Shown: piece by piece, positions 40,978 through 41,414 of the stretch
How positions within the stretch are numbered: position 1 is the first letter of the stretch
How the letters are laid out: each line of letters opens with the position of its first letter
Position numbers and translations under genes: made by a program
NCBI GenBank assembly: GCA_013151865.1
Contig: JAADHN010000156.1
Location: 1-41,414, forward strand
Length of the DNA: 41,414 nt
Reading direction: 5' to 3'
DNA from: Kiritimatiellota bacterium
GTDB lineage: Bacteria; Verrucomicrobiota; Lentisphaeria; Oligosphaerales; JAADHN01
The notes under the pieces: generated by a model
The model's database searches: none
Seen by the model: only the letters and a program-made list of their open reading frames with translations
Told to the model about the DNA's origin: nothing

Positions 40978-41414
40978 TCACGAGATCGGATTCAAGCGCC
41001 GCCAGGAATAGATTCCGGCCGCAACGTCGCCCTGCCGCGCCACCGCCAACCGCTTCTTCTCCGCCCGTTCCGGATCGATCACCGCCGCCGCGATGTTCCG
41101 CACGAACAACTTCGAGCCGATGATCGCACCGTCCGACCAATATCGGACCCGACGTTGCGCCGTCAGCACGAACCCGTCGCCCCGTCGTGCCGCGGACTGC
41201 GCCACGAAGATCGCTTCAGAACTTTCGCCCCGCTCCGACGCCGCCACCCGCGCCATGTCCGCATTCAGTTCCGCCAGTACCCGTGCCCCGCTCCAATTCC
41301 GCGCCTGTTCGCCCAGGTATCGTCGCAAATGCCGCACCACGTTCGCCTGGAACGGGTGCCGACCGCTTCCCTTGTACCGACCCCATGTCCCGAACCGATA
41401 CTCCGCGGGGTCCG
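40978..41414 (-). CDS. REP-associated tyrosine transposase (RAYT), C-terminal part, cut by window edge
   Basis: The frame is open from the right edge down to a stop at 40978 and gives 145 C-terminal residues; the start and the HUH/Tyr catalytic half lie outside the window. The sequence has the hallmarks of the C-terminal region of RAYT/IS200-like proteins: DPAEYRFGTWGRYKGSGRHP, NVVRHLRRYLGEQAR and especially RRVRYWSDGAIIGSKLFVRN, which matches the family's RYFTDG..IGS..FV pattern. RAYTs are single-copy, domesticated relatives of Y1 transposases thought to mobilise REP palindromes. Two palindromes lie just downstream. An internal GTG at 41340 is not the true start, because family similarity continues upstream of it. 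Confidence 0.8.
   Translation of the reverse strand, partial: DPAEYRFGTWGRYKGSGRHPFQANVVRHLRRYLGEQARNWSGARVLAELNADMARVAASERGESSEAIFVAQSAARRGDGFVLTAQRRVRYWSDGAIIGSKLFVRNIAAAVIDPERAEKKRLAVARQGDVAAGIYSWRRLNPIS

Noticed and set aside
40565-41011. Plus-strand 148-codon frame with several cysteines (CAGCRGRLRLVRVPPVRAC)
   Set aside because: The spaced cysteines look zinc-ribbon-like at first, but the rest is Arg-rich without structure, there is no ribosome binding site, and the frame runs into the antisense of the RAYT gene.

Overview
The window is GC-rich (well above 60% over most of its length) and bacterial. A heptose-phosphate adenylyltransferase implies lipopolysaccharide and hence a Gram-negative envelope. 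The large secreted beta-propeller/LamG protein, the neutral-ceramidase-family enzyme, the TIM-barrel glycosidase-like proteins, a UroD-superfamily protein beside an AraC regulator and a long-form REP-associated transposase together suggest a member of Planctomycetota, Lentisphaerota, Kiritimatiellota, Hydrogenedentota or a similar lineage. No rRNA, tRNA or single-copy marker is present that would settle this; rpsO and pnp could be used for a phylogeny.

Layout. 1-5796 (minus strand): a secreted glycosidase-like protein cut by the left edge, a ceramidase-family protein, and a GH94-like protein with an altered catalytic motif. 5891-9405 (minus): pta, ackA and a PfkB-type phosphosugar kinase, a small carbon/energy module. 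9594-20954 (minus): a signalling locus. Read in the direction of transcription it is a STAS anti-sigma-factor antagonist, a hybrid CheA, CheW, a sensorless methyl-accepting protein, CheB, CheR, a stand-alone receiver protein, and a fused HATPase-GAF-SpoIIE phosphatase. A stand-alone Hpt protein is encoded divergently at 21143. 21581-22138 (plus) is a heptose-1-phosphate adenylyltransferase gene that overlaps tail to tail with a 1314-residue secreted methyltransferase/PQQ-propeller/LamG protein (22090-26034, minus). Next come an exported PepSY-like protein and a GT39-type membrane glycosyltransferase (both minus), then rpsO and pnp (plus). 33189-35172 (minus) holds a glycosidase-like TIM-barrel protein and an unusually AT-rich marC gene, probably acquired. 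35945-41414 holds a SAM methyltransferase, an AraC plus UroD-like pair, a divergent DegT-family aminotransferase gene, and the C-terminal half of a RAYT transposase at the right edge, with palindromes next to it.

How the genes may work together. The most interesting unit is the chemosensory locus joined to a partner-switching module. CheA carries one complete Hpt domain, a second Hpt-like domain without histidine, two CheW-like domains and its own receiver. CheB has an intact esterase site but a receiver whose phosphoacceptor aspartate is serine. The methyl-accepting protein has two membrane helices and almost no periplasmic part. The STAS protein keeps the phosphorylatable serine, and the fused kinase/phosphatase protein is its expected partner. 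No flagellar or pilus gene is in view. I infer an alternative-function chemosensory pathway whose output may be a partner switch rather than a motor; this is an inference from gene content and order. Three well-formed sigma70-type promoters were found on the minus strand, upstream of the STAS gene, cheA and the PepSY-like gene.
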